NCBI GenBank assembly: GCA_023488905.1
Contig: JAMDCQ010000003.1
Coordinates: forward strand, 62,001 to 126,000
Origin: Candidatus Bathyarchaeota archaeon
Lineage (GTDB): Archaea > Thermoproteota > Bathyarchaeia > Bathyarchaeales > Bathycorpusculaceae
Reading direction: 5' to 3'
DNA: 64,000 bases
The notes below the pieces were generated by a model that did no database searches, had not been told where the DNA came from, and saw nothing but the letters and a program-made list of their open reading frames with translations. Shown piece after piece: positions 36,506 to 45,156 of the stretch. The position numbers and the translations under genes were made by a program. How positions within the stretch are numbered: position 1 is the stretch's first letter; each line of letters opens with the position of its first letter.

Positions 36506-37188
36506 GGGCTCTTTGGCGCTATGTTATGCCAAACTTTCCGTTTAACAAAGATAAACGAAGTCACACCCGTAATCAACGTTGTAGCCACGAGTAAGATGTT
36601 AGCTACAGTCACCCAGTGAGGCTCATAAAGCATGCCAACCGAGACGGCGGCGAACACGTACAATGAAAAAGCCCCCGTAACTGCCTGAGCCACAACGATG
36701 AATCTTTTAGCCTTATCCACCACCTTACCTTTGAGCCAATTTAGACTCGCCTCAACCCGCTTAGAAACATCAGGCAAATCATCCAACAACAAAGCGAAAC
36801 CGCCCAAAAGGAAGAACCTGCCAACATTAACCTCTGGGCTGGTGTTGTTCACAAAAAAGAGCACGTGCAGCGGCACAGGCGAAAACAGCAACACATAGAC
36901 ACCAGCAAACACGAGGACTAGGAAACCGTAGAAGTAGTGGTGAAACAGAAACCTGCCGGTGTGGAGTTTTCTGCCCAAGAGTGCGCTGGGGAAAACGTTG
37001 ATGACTGCGGCTGCGATGACAAACCAGAACACGTTGCCGTCCAGCAAGTAGGGCGAGAAAGGCTTCCAGTCAGGGAAATAGAAGAAGAAACCCGCAATGA
37101 TGCCAACGCAGCAAGCTATGGTGAGCAGTGCGTTGAAAACCAGTGAGATGCTGAACGTTTTTTTGCAAATTATCCACGCGCGACTCAT
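36502..37188 (-). CDS. Polytopic membrane protein, unknown
   Basis: About 228 residues from the ATG at 37188; alternatives lie at 37200 and 37251. Six hydrophobic segments are visible, separated by short loops. A cytoplasmic loop contains DDLPDVSKRVEASLNWLKGK. No recognisable family. It converges on the GT2 fusion gene, and a shared membrane role is possible but unproven. Confidence 0.55.
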   Translation of the reverse strand: MSRAWIICKKTFSISLVFNALLTIACCVGIIAGFFFYFPDWKPFSPYLLDGNVFWFVIAAAVINVFPSALLGRKLHTGRFLFHHYFYGFLVLVFAGVYVLLFSPVPLHVLFFVNNTSPEVNVGRFFLLGGFALLLDDLPDVSKRVEASLNWLKGKVVDKAKRFIVVAQAVTGAFSLYVFAAVSVGMLYEPHWVTVANILLVATTLITGVTSFIFVKRKVWHNIAPKSP

Positions 37189-37251
37189 GCAACATCCCAT
37201 AAACTTGAAAAACAGAAAAACGCACGAACGAATTTGAATGTTATGTATCAC

Positions 37252-37501
37252 TTAAAAGCTTAAATCGGGTTTGGGGCTAGAAAACGTAAATAGTCTGAGG
37301 ATACGTATTGGGCTTGGACGATGAGGTTATCGAGGTACGATGAAGCCAAAGGCGGGGTAAAAGAAGCTGGAGGCTAGTGAATACTTTTTCCGCTACTGAG
37401 TCCATCTTTCGATCAAGAGGTTGCAGACATAAATCTTGCGAGCACTTCAATTAAAAACAGCTACTACAAAGGCAAAATCATTTAATCTACGCACAGCAGC
37501 C
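37252..37501. other. Intergenic region, no gene called
   Basis: 250 bases. Near 37340-37405 lie a C-box-like ACGATGA and a D-box-like CTGA, 57 nt apart, in a purine-rich context. The inner boxes do not fit well, so a C/D RNA is only a weak possibility. A short open frame near 37394-37484 has no start codon. Confidence 0.3.
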
Positions 37502-37723
37502 TCATTCTCTATACAAAGATTCTTTCGCTTCTTCTGTTAAGTCCTTTTCTTCCTCTACGAATTCATCAAGAGATTCTAAAAGAACGTCTGCTTGTTCTTC
37601 ACTAAAACCGTATTGCACCAAAGACTTCTTGAAATATCTTCTTCGCTCTTCTTGTGCCTTCTCTGCCGTAGATAATTTCTTCTCATTTCTCCGAAGATTA
37701 TCCCCCAAAGCCACCGGAGACAC
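37502..37723 (-). CDS. Small acidic helical protein
   Basis: 73 residues, with the helical pattern FKKSLVQYGFSEEQADVLLE and a very acidic C-terminus. Signs of a partner or domain are absent. No function proposed. Confidence 0.5.
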   Translation of the reverse strand: MSPVALGDNLRRNEKKLSTAEKAQEERRRYFKKSLVQYGFSEEQADVLLESLDEFVEEEKDLTEEAKESLYRE

Positions 37724-37852
37724 CTATTAAATATAACTCTATTAATGATTTTAAGCTTGTCCAGTCCAATTGCATTGTTCCAGTTCTGGAACGATTCGTT
37801 CCATGTGTAGAACTAAATCAGTGCCTGCCCACTCATTGAGTGGTGAACTTCG

Positions 37853-38857
37853 ATGGGAAATTGGAAAGAAAAATATGTAGGTTCTATCCGATTCTGGATT
37901 TTGGTAGTTGTAGCGGTTTATCTTGGGTACGCATTGTATTTTGCGGTTTATGGGTTACAATTCAGTTTGCAACTCTCCCAAGACCAATACGTTTACAGTA
38001 TGATCTCGCAGAACTCGTTGTGGTGGAGGATACTCTACTACTTAAGCGAAGGCATCACGGGCTCCATAGCCATCGTGCTCCGCGCCTTTGCAGCGTCCTT
38101 CGCGTTCTACGCCGCTTTTCTGTACTGGCGAAAAAAAGACACCTCACTGCCCATCATCAGAAAGAACGCCGCCCGAGCACTACTCTTGGAAGCAGGCTTC
38201 TTCTTAGCCATCATACCCTCCGTAATCGCCGCCTTCGCATATAACTCAACCAGCGAATACCTCTTCTACTTCGGCCACACCCCCAACCTCCTTGTGCTTT
38301 TCGGCACAGCTATCCCCTGTTTAGCGATTGTGTTGGTGGTTCCGCCGTTGCTGCTTAAGCTGCGCTCAAAAGTAAAAGCCCAAGCCCCAGCAGAAGAGAT
38401 TGTCAAGTGGGCTTCGTTGACTGGATTGGGCTACATTTTTGTGACTTTCTGGTTCAACTACACCATGCTGTGGGCCGCGAACATGGTGCCTTATCCACGT
38501 GCAGGCGGAAACTACGGCTTAAACTTCCTGCTTGAACCGCTCAACCTGGCAAGTTTTGCCGTAACAGTCTTCGGTTTGCTCGGCATCGGGTTTTTTGCGC
38601 TCTTCACCCTAACCCCAGCCATCAAAAAACAGGCTAAACAGGTCAATTTAACGTATCTTGGCGCAGCCATCGTGGCTTTTAGCTGCTACTTCATCTTCAA
38701 CACGCTACTCTACGCCCTAACAGGCGGCTACGATGCCCACCCAAGCGTGTGGTACGAAGTCATAAGCCCTATGCACAATCCCAACCTCTGGGCGGTAGCG
38801 CTGATTCTGGTAGGCGTGCCTTTGATAGTTGGAGGTTTAATCAAAAAGCGTGAATAA
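37853..38857 (+). CDS. Eight-helix membrane protein
   Basis: 334 residues with about eight hydrophobic segments evenly spaced to the end. The start ATG follows GGTGAACTTCG. No channel or transporter signature is recognised. The gene is alone, and its downstream neighbour is on the opposite strand. Confidence 0.6.
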   Translation: MGNWKEKYVGSIRFWILVVVAVYLGYALYFAVYGLQFSLQLSQDQYVYSMISQNSLWWRILYYLSEGITGSIAIVLRAFAASFAFYAAFLYWRKKDTSLPIIRKNAARALLLEAGFFLAIIPSVIAAFAYNSTSEYLFYFGHTPNLLVLFGTAIPCLAIVLVVPPLLLKLRSKVKAQAPAEEIVKWASLTGLGYIFVTFWFNYTMLWAANMVPYPRAGGNYGLNFLLEPLNLASFAVTVFGLLGIGFFALFTLTPAIKKQAKQVNLTYLGAAIVAFSCYFIFNTLLYALTGGYDAHPSVWYEVISPMHNPNLWAVALILVGVPLIVGGLIKKRE

Positions 38858-38904
38858 ATACCTAAAAAGCGGCGGGAAAAAAATAAGAAAGGGATGAGCA
38901 AGTT

Positions 38905-39078
38905 TTAGGCCTTGCTTTCCTTAGCTTTGAATGCTGCGTTTTCTTTTTTGAGCGCAGCGTTCTCCTCCATCATCGCCTTCATGACGGCGTTAAGCTGGGT
39001 CATCATGTCGTTGATGCGCAAATTCAGCATGCCGATCTGCTGCATGATGGGGGAAGCTTCAGCGGATATTTCAGTCAA
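38905..39078 (-). CDS. Small coiled-coil protein after the tail-fibre-like gene
   Basis: 57 residues from a TTG. The ribosome site GGGAGGTGA lies 6 nt before it. The sequence is a heptad-like helix (IGMLNLRINDMMTQLNAVMK, then MEENAALKKENAAFKAKE). It sits 48 nt downstream of the 741-residue fibre-like gene on the same strand, so it is likely a partner made from the same transcript. Confidence 0.65.
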   Translation of the reverse strand: MTEISAEASPIMQQIGMLNLRINDMMTQLNAVMKAMMEENAALKKENAAFKAKESKA

Positions 39079-39126
39079 AGGGGTTCACCTCCCGGTTCAG
39101 CGGTTTCAGTTGTGTGTTGTTAGTTG

Positions 39127-41352
39127 TTAGGCTGCTGTTTGTTTTTGCATAAGCTGCTTCTCTAATGTTTCAATGCGCTGCTTAAGCTTCTGGATCTCTG
39201 CTTCTTGTTTGTCCTTGTTTAATGCTAACGCTTTAAGGCATCCAAGAGTGAAGCCATTCATTTTGCTTACATCGTAAAACTCAGCACTTTTATCATCGTC
39301 GTCCGCCAATACATGGGGAAGTGAAGATGCCAAGTCTATCGTTTCTCTGCCAACTGCATCAGTTTTAACTTTGTAGTTCTTGACCAAACCCAAATCGTCT
39401 AAAGCATCGAAACTATGTACTGTTCCGTCTTTGGCGTACAAGCGATTTGAACATACGCCCGACCAATAATTGCTTCCGCCGCCTAAACCGTATGAGTTAC
39501 TGGAGTAGGGGTTTATGCTGTTGTATGATGTTATCGCGCTTGAATTGTAAACACCGATACCGTTAGTGTATAAGGTGGCATTAACTACGTTGATGTTACC
39601 ATTAGCTGTTATACTTCCAGCAAGGGTTAAGTTTCCTGAACTGTCAAGGTGCATCCACTCTGTCGCAGTTCTTGCACTTCTCCAACTAAACCACGGTTGA
39701 CTGCCCCATTCATGTAGCCAAAAAACCATGTTGCCGTAAGTTTGATTATAAAAGCTGATACCGTAGTTTGGTCCATAGGAACCTGCCTGAAAACCTAAAT
39801 AGCTAGTTGTTCCCAGAAGAATATTTCCGGAACTGTCATCAAGTGTGTTGTTAGCAGTTTTAACGCTTCCATTGGGTGCTTCCAGCTTTAAATTGCCTGT
39901 ATACGCCACAACAAAACTGTCTGTGCCGTTGAATCCGAATGCGCATTTGTCAACATTGTTAATGCGTTGGTCCAAAACTGTAGTTGTTCCGCTTGGTGGG
40001 TTGATAACGATGTATGTACCATTGCAGGTTATGTTGCTGCTTGTACCTATAGCAGTGCAGTTTAACCATCCAGTAAGTGTCAGGTCTCCTAGTCTATCCA
40101 GAGTAAAAATGTCGAGGGGATCCCCACTTCCGTACCATGGTGCAATTGATAATGAGTCACTATTTTGTCGTCTACCTACCAGCATATCACAAACTAGACC
40201 ATTTCTGAAATGGATAAATTCCGAATCGTTGACTCCTGAATTTCTATTAATAGTAATAGATTGATTACCGTAGTAGAAATTTCCCCATGATTTTGCAGGT
40301 AAGTTCAATTGACCCGCTATGTTCAGGTTTCCAGAGGTATCAAGTGATGCACCGATACTTGCACCGTCGTTAGTGGTGAATAGAATCTTCTTATTCGCCG
40401 CTCTAATGGTTAAATCGCCTTGTGTGCTGCCATTAACAAGTTGGTTGCTTGAATGGGGCATACCTATGTAATCTGTGACTGTTCCATCCGTGAATCTGAT
40501 ATAGTTTTGCGCAGTTGCGTTTAGCGTGAAAACGGCATTCACACCCACAGATGGAGTTATTGATATGTTGCCATGGGAGGTTAAGTTACCCAAATCCAAA
40601 TGAGCAGGCGTAATCAAGTTATCTTTACACAGATACAAAGTGTCATAATTCCCAGTATAGCTATCGCCTTTTACCCAGTCACCATTTTGACCGTTACCTT
40701 CCCACCTGTACTTTCCCGCTGGATATGTCTTTGATTTACGGGACCAATAATAACTACTTGTCAAATTGAAAAGCTGTCCCTCTTCATACCAATCTGGACT
40801 TATGTCAGGGAATTGTGTCCCTGACGGGTAAGGTGTTGCTGAAGACATCAACTGAATAGCTGGCGGAGAGGCAAGTTTTGGTTTACCCACTAGACCGTAG
40901 TTTAGCCAAAGAGTACCTTGTCCGCTGTTAAGAAATCCGCCGGCCATCAAATCTTTTTTAACGATTAAGCCCCGATCAGTCATTAAAAGTGGGCCGTCAA
41001 CTTGAGGGTCGCCTTCGTTGATATAAACAAGAAAGAGACTTGCTTCGCTTCCATTATGTTGTTCGGGAGGTGACGCCTGATGCTCTGTGTCGTGGAATTG
41101 AAGAGGGCTTTGGCCTGTAGGGACAAGTGGCACTTGGAAAGAACCAGTAGGTGAGACGGGCTCCCAGCCAGTTCCATCCTTATATTGGAAATATTGGTTA
41201 GGAGTAAGGCCAGTATGCTTAAAAATATCTTTATCATTTGGATTTTGTGGATAGTAATCGTAAGTTGGAACAGGGGGAAGTACGTCCGGTCGCGTCCAGT
41301 CCCATAGATATTGTCTCGTTACTTGTGGTGCTCGATTAGGTAGATAGCTCAT
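39127..41352 (-). CDS. Tail-fibre/adhesin-like protein with S74-like C-terminus
   Basis: 741 residues. No signal peptide. The middle is a long run of beta-rich, Asn/Ser/Gly-rich repeats (such as LTLAGSITANGNINVV and GNLKLEAPNGSVKT) as in viral tail fibres. The end (about 645-741) has VHSFDALDDLGLVKNYK, a hydrophobic core and a final coiled coil (EIQKLKQRIETLEKQL), resembling the peptidase S74 intramolecular chaperone. The chaperone's catalytic Ser-Lys pair is not confirmed. It is probably part of a virus-derived or contractile-type surface structure. Confidence 0.7.
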   Translation of the reverse strand: MSYLPNRAPQVTRQYLWDWTRPDVLPPVPTYDYYPQNPNDKDIFKHTGLTPNQYFQYKDGTGWEPVSPTGSFQVPLVPTGQSPLQFHDTEHQASPPEQHNGSEASLFLVYINEGDPQVDGPLLMTDRGLIVKKDLMAGGFLNSGQGTLWLNYGLVGKPKLASPPAIQLMSSATPYPSGTQFPDISPDWYEEGQLFNLTSSYYWSRKSKTYPAGKYRWEGNGQNGDWVKGDSYTGNYDTLYLCKDNLITPAHLDLGNLTSHGNISITPSVGVNAVFTLNATAQNYIRFTDGTVTDYIGMPHSSNQLVNGSTQGDLTIRAANKKILFTTNDGASIGASLDTSGNLNIAGQLNLPAKSWGNFYYGNQSITINRNSGVNDSEFIHFRNGLVCDMLVGRRQNSDSLSIAPWYGSGDPLDIFTLDRLGDLTLTGWLNCTAIGTSSNITCNGTYIVINPPSGTTTVLDQRINNVDKCAFGFNGTDSFVVAYTGNLKLEAPNGSVKTANNTLDDSSGNILLGTTSYLGFQAGSYGPNYGISFYNQTYGNMVFWLHEWGSQPWFSWRSARTATEWMHLDSSGNLTLAGSITANGNINVVNATLYTNGIGVYNSSAITSYNSINPYSSNSYGLGGGSNYWSGVCSNRLYAKDGTVHSFDALDDLGLVKNYKVKTDAVGRETIDLASSLPHVLADDDDKSAEFYDVSKMNGFTLGCLKALALNKDKQEAEIQKLKQRIETLEKQLMQKQTAA

Positions 41353-41584
41353 TATATCACCTCACTTTCGCTTATTCGTATCTCAAACGGGAATACACCA
41401 ACAAAATTCCCAGAGTTTAAGGGCTGAGCAAAATATTTGTCCCAGCAGTTGTCTGATATTGATTTGTTTTCCAGCATTTTTGATCATCAACTAAACTCTC
41501 GTATTTTTGTAATTTAAACAATTTTGCGGTTTTTTTAGCACGAAAAATTCGGTATGAATTATCCAAGCTTAAAAATTCAACACG

Positions 41585-41639
41585 ATATTTTCAGCATTAA
41601 TTTTTCAGTATGAAAAGGGCTGAATTTTTCAGCATGAAA
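41585..41639. promoter_or_regulatory. Tandem TTTTCAG motifs between divergent genes
   Basis: TTTTCAG at 41588, 41602 and 41626, each followed by CAT or TAT; two are near-identical 16-mers (ATTTTTCAGYATGAAA). They lie in the 426-bp divergent space between the fibre-like gene (starts 41352) and the surface protein (starts 41779). The rest of the gap is AT-rich. A shared operator is plausible. Confidence 0.55.
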
Positions 41640-41778
41640 TAAAAGGCTTTTTAAACAAGCAAAATGCATGTTAACGCTTATTTTTAAAAGCTTGATTTTA
41701 ATTTTTGTTTTTTAGCGGAGGGATATTACCAAGCATTTTACAATAACCTTTTAACAACAAGCAGCTATATGATTTAAT

Positions 41779-42567
41779 ATGGGTAATATAAGCAAGGCTT
41801 TCTTATTATTCGTTATTATGTCGGTATTTTCGAGTCTGAGTATCATTAATCAGGTATCTGGTCAGGTGGGCGTTACTACACCTATTACACCAGGTTTTAG
41901 CGTAAATTACGAGGAATATAATTGGTATATATCGCCAACTTATGACGTTGATCCTTCGACAGGTAAAGCTGTTATGACTCATGAGGGCTATTATAAAGTG
42001 AACCGATATGCGCACATAAGCATTTCAAACCAACCATTCGAGCCCTATCCGGATTCCAAAGGTAATCTCATTGACTTATTCTATGATATCAAGTGGAAAC
42101 CTCACAATGCAGATTCATGGCAGACTCTTCTTCCGCCAGGTTCGCATTTAAGCCAGAACAAAGAGTTCTATCTATCTGCTGTAAGTATTGGCTTTAAAGG
42201 AAATCCTGATCATAGCCTTTGGGATTTACTAGATTACATCCCTGGAAATCAAATCGACTTTCAAGTGCAAGCATTAATAGGGTACTATACAGTAGACAAC
42301 GTGTTTGTTGGTCAATCAAGCGGTTGGAGCAATACACAAACATTAACTATACCTAACGATGACTCAACGTCATCACCGTCGCAGAACCCAACAGCAACAC
42401 CCCAACAGCAAAACGCTCAGAGCGGAGTATTACTTGGACTTAACTGGGAACAAATAGCTCTAATCGTCTTAATCCTCATAGTTGCCGTGTTAGCATTTGC
42501 ATTGGTGCTTTCACGTCGAAGAAGCGTAAAGCGAATCCGAGCGCTATCTAATTCTTCGGTTGTTTAA
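41779..42567 (+). CDS. Secreted surface protein, C-terminal anchored
   Basis: 262 residues: signal peptide (about 1-29), a beta-rich exterior domain (about 30-195), a Ser/Pro/Gln linker, one membrane helix (about 222-243) and a basic tail. It is typical of archaeal surface proteins, function unknown. Codons are AT-richer than in neighbouring genes. Its end overlaps the convergent winged-helix gene by 20 nt. Confidence 0.65.
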   Translation: MGNISKAFLLFVIMSVFSSLSIINQVSGQVGVTTPITPGFSVNYEEYNWYISPTYDVDPSTGKAVMTHEGYYKVNRYAHISISNQPFEPYPDSKGNLIDLFYDIKWKPHNADSWQTLLPPGSHLSQNKEFYLSAVSIGFKGNPDHSLWDLLDYIPGNQIDFQVQALIGYYTVDNVFVGQSSGWSNTQTLTIPNDDSTSSPSQNPTATPQQQNAQSGVLLGLNWEQIALIVLILIVAVLAFALVLSRRRSVKRIRALSNSSVV

Positions 42568-42796
42568 TAGCCTTCAAAAGCATTGTGCCCTTATCGGTTA
42601 TAATGTATTTTGCCCGATACTTGGGTGAGCTTTTCTGTACATAACCTTCTCGAACTATGTAGCTAAATGCGTTTTCAAAAGTCGCATGTGTACCCGCTTT
42701 TCTTGTGGTTCGTTTCTCGAGTTCTGTTCGGTTTAGAGGCTGTCGGATTAGTTCATGTAGGATGATTTTTGCTAATTCGATGTTCAAGTTTTTCAT
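42548..42796 (-). CDS. Winged-helix regulator
   Basis: 82 residues with helix-turn-helix sequence RTELEKRTTRKAGTHATFEN and a wing ending YIITDKGTMLLKAIK, as in PadR/MarR-like small archaeal regulators. Its start lies by the AT-rich region at 42860. It may control the surface protein genes near it; this is inference. Confidence 0.65.
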   Translation of the reverse strand: MKNLNIELAKIILHELIRQPLNRTELEKRTTRKAGTHATFENAFSYIVREGYVQKSSPKYRAKYIITDKGTMLLKAIKQPKN

Positions 42797-42859
42797 TGTG
42801 CTTTTTTTCTCTTTTGGGTTTCTTAATTTTATTTTTCTGCGCCAGGCTTTTTCGTTGTG

Positions 42860-42965
42860 TCAAAATTTTAATACATTTTTGTCGATTTAAATAATTCTGC
42901 TGTTTAAAAATGCTTTTTCAAAATTATATTTTGAATACGCATTATTCTAAATGCATTTTTCAATC
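42860..42965. other. AT-rich intergenic segment with direct repeats
   Basis: A nearly 80% AT stretch. It holds the direct repeats AAATGCTTTTTCAA (42908) and AAATGCATTTTTCAA (42949). It could be a promoter array for the winged-helix gene or an unwinding element, since the cdc6 gene lies 1.5 kb away. The cdc6 gene itself is transcribed from the other side, and no standard origin-recognition box is visible. Confidence 0.4.
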
Positions 42966-42990
42966 AGCAAATGTATTCCCCGTTAGGCCG

Positions 42991-43225
42991 CTTTTTATAA
43001 GGGGAGGGAACCTCGCTGAGAGCAACAAACCGAATTTTTCGCCTTTAAATAAGGGGGCTATAGAAAAAAATCGCAACTGACCTCACCATGGCTGCTTCGT
43101 CAACCCGAACTGCTTGCGGAAGTCGCCACAACCAGCCTGCAGTCGCCTAAGCCAGCCAAACCAAAAACGCAACCGCCCACACGCGCCACTGGAAGAAGAT
43201 GAAATAAGAGGGGCCCACAGCAACT
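42991..43225 (+). repeat. Composite intergenic repeat (R2 heads plus body), copy A
   Basis: Two TATA/G-run heads (42991 TTTTTATAAGGGGAGGG...GAGAGCAACAA; 43041 TTTAAATAAGGGGG...TCGCAAC) precede a CA-rich body with CCACAACCA at 43126. A tail at 43189-43225 begins CTGGAAGAAGATGAAATAAG. A matching composite lies on the minus strand at 52310-52643, and the tail recurs at 53862-53898 with one mismatch in 37 bases. No gene is found in the rest of 42797-43342. Confidence 0.75.
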
Positions 43226-43342
43226 ACAAAAATAAAAAATTAACTTCTGAAAAATAATGGGGGTCTAGTCACTGCAGAGAAACCAAAGTAAACCTAAATC
43301 AGTTATTAGCGCAGAAAAAACTCCAAATCCCATTCCTGATAG

Positions 43343-43603
43343 TTACGGTTTTTCCCATGCTTCAATCAGCGCCACGACGGCTTTGGCTTTGGGGGTTTCG
43401 CTTAATCGGTACATGTGCACGCGCCCATACACCCGCTCCTCTAAAATGCCTTCGCTGGTGAGGATTTTTAGGTGTTCTGAGGTGGCAGTGTAATTCATCT
43501 TTATCCGCCTCGCCACATCGCTGACATTGAGTTGCCCGAGTTGGTAGATTAGTTTGAGGATTTTCATGCGTGGCTTCGAGGAGAAGACTTCTTCCAGCTC
43601 CAT
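43343..43603 (-). CDS. ArsR-type winged-helix regulator
   Basis: 86 residues; helix-turn-helix core SDVARRIKMNYTATSEHLKI followed by a wing (GILEERVYGRVHMYRLS), the ArsR pattern. The ATG shares its A with the stop of the Cdc6-like gene upstream, so both are made from one mRNA. No metal-binding cysteines are present, so the signal is unknown. Confidence 0.8.
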   Translation of the reverse strand: MELEEVFSSKPRMKILKLIYQLGQLNVSDVARRIKMNYTATSEHLKILTSEGILEERVYGRVHMYRLSETPKAKAVVALIEAWEKP

Positions 43604-44793
43604 CAGTCGCGTCTCCCATTCTGTGTTAGGCTGTCGCTTAGTTGCCGCTCAAGCTCCACAGCTGGAATCGTCGGAAGCGAAACCCGCGTCGTACGCCCCC
43701 GAGTCTCCGCAGACGCAACCTCAGTTCTCAGCACGCCGAGTTTAGTGAGGTACTGCGCATAATTCCAGAGTTGAGTGTGGCTGTTGGCGGTTTCGCCGTA
43801 TTCTTCACAAAGCACCGCGTAGGTTTTCTCAATTTCCGTTAGCGCCGCGTAAACTTCCTCGTTCTCTTTAAAGTACCGCGCCACAGCCAGCAAAAAAAGC
43901 CGCTCATGCAAACCCAACGACGCCAACTCGCTGCGCCGCAAACTCGGTACAATGCTGGAGATCGCTAAGCGGACGCATTCAGGCTCCACCACGCCCGCGT
44001 TTTCTGCATCCGCATACTTCCCCGCCCGCCAAAGCAACTCGATACCGAAGCGTGCGTTACCCGTTTCAGAATACGCCAGCTCCGCAACCAAATCCACCAC
44101 GTCCTCGCTAACCGCGCCCAACTCAAACGCTAACGCGACACGGTCGCTTAGAATGTCTATTAGCTGCGGTTTGCCGTAACGTGTCAAACTGATGATGCTT
44201 CGCTGCAGCGTGCTCCTTGCGCTTTCGTCCAGTTGCGCTGTGGCGTCGAGGTTACGCATGATAAAGATGAATGAGAGCCGCTGAGGTTTGCCCTGTCGCA
44301 TCTCCTGCAGTCTGGTTAACTTGTAAACGGCGTCGGAGCCTTCTTTTTCGATGAGGCTGTCGAATTCGTCCAGCGCCAAAATCATCGTCGCCTCTTCCTC
44401 GTCAAGTACCTGCATCAACGCCGCCAACACTTCTTCGGCTCCGTAACCCCGCGCAGGATAATTGGGACGAAACGCCATGACCGCCCGATGCAGAATCGTT
44501 TGGAGACTGCCGCGGAACTCTCGGCAGTTAACGTGGACGTAGCGGAATTTGATGCGGCGTTTGTTGGCTTCGGAGGTTATGTTTGCGCCGAAGTGCTGAG
44601 CAAGCGCGGTTTTTCCTGTACCCACATCCCCTGTCAAAATCACCCGCTGCGCCATCCGCTCTGGGCAGCGCAGAATGAAGCTGAAGAATTCTGAGAGGAG
44701 GCGTTGTTCTTTTTCGCGGTGCGGCAGCTTCTGCGGTATGTAGTTTATGTCGAGTTTGGATTCGTCTTTGAATACACTTTGATTTGGAACCAC
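43603..44793 (-). CDS. cdc6: Cdc6/Orc1-type AAA+ ATPase
   Basis: 396 residues, GTG start. AAA+ core with Walker A GDVGTGKT (near 55), Walker B ILALDEFD (near 138), sensor 1 FIMRNLD and sensor 2-like region NARFGIELLWRAG. A C-terminal winged helix (about 300-390) ends the protein. This is the plan of archaeal Cdc6/Orc1 origin-binding proteins. However, the gene is co-transcribed with an ArsR regulator, and such variant Orc1 ATPases also occur on mobile elements. An origin role is therefore likely but not certain. Confidence 0.82.
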   Translation of the reverse strand: MVPNQSVFKDESKLDINYIPQKLPHREKEQRLLSEFFSFILRCPERMAQRVILTGDVGTGKTALAQHFGANITSEANKRRIKFRYVHVNCREFRGSLQTILHRAVMAFRPNYPARGYGAEEVLAALMQVLDEEEATMILALDEFDSLIEKEGSDAVYKLTRLQEMRQGKPQRLSFIFIMRNLDATAQLDESARSTLQRSIISLTRYGKPQLIDILSDRVALAFELGAVSEDVVDLVAELAYSETGNARFGIELLWRAGKYADAENAGVVEPECVRLAISSIVPSLRRSELASLGLHERLFLLAVARYFKENEEVYAALTEIEKTYAVLCEEYGETANSHTQLWNYAQYLTKLGVLRTEVASAETRGRTTRVSLPTIPAVELERQLSDSLTQNGRRD

Positions 44794-44861
44794 AGTGGCT
44801 GCCTCAACTGTATATGCTCATTTTTTGAAGGAGATATTAATTCTTAAACAGAAACATTAAA

Positions 44862-44875
44862 GTTTGCATGCAAAC
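44862..44875. promoter_or_regulatory. Perfect 14-bp palindrome upstream of cdc6
   Basis: GTTTGCATGCAAAC lies 69 bp upstream of the cdc6 GTG. A TATA-like AGAATTAATATC sits between it and the gene on the minus strand. It is an operator candidate. Confidence 0.5.
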
Positions 44876-45056
44876 CTAACAGTTTTTTGACGTTTGCCCA
44901 TATAAGGCAACCCCAAACTTCTTAGGCTTACGATAAAAATGCACCGTTGTTCCGTTGAATGATTAGGTGACAATCTTAGTTAGCTAATAAAGCTCCTGAA
45001 GCAAGAGTGCATAATGTTTTAATCGATTTACTGTCAATCTTTGCTTGTGGGGGAAA

Positions 45057-45125
45057 GTTGTAGCCCGCGTGTTCCCAGTAAATTTGCTTCATCTGTCGTA
45101 TTACCACCTAAACACGGGCTACAAC
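45057..45125. repeat. Long inverted repeat, possible RNA hairpin
   Basis: Arms GTTGTAGCCCGCGTGTT (45057-45073) and AACACGGGCTACAAC (45111-45125) pair over 15 bp with a two-base bulge and a 37-nt loop. It sits 31 nt past the TrmB-PAS gene stop (minus strand). It could end that transcript, be a small RNA, or be a remnant element. The remaining bases in this 363-bp gap are AT-rich. Confidence 0.6.
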
Positions 45126-45156
45126 TACCCTTATCCAATCAAAAGATCGATTATTT

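Noticed and set aside
37340-37405. Possible C/D-box RNA
   Set aside because: One C-like and one D-like box fit loosely, but the inner D'/C' boxes and spacers do not match, and no target can be named.
37394-37484. Short protein-like frame (SPSFDQEVADINLAST)
   Set aside because: No start codon, under 35 residues, and no neighbour to support it.
43177-43200. Cdc6 origin-box look-alike (TTCCAGTGG on the minus strand) near the cdc6 gene
   Set aside because: Only a 9-base core agrees; the flanking bases and G-string position differ from known ORB elements, and it is part of the composite repeat tail.
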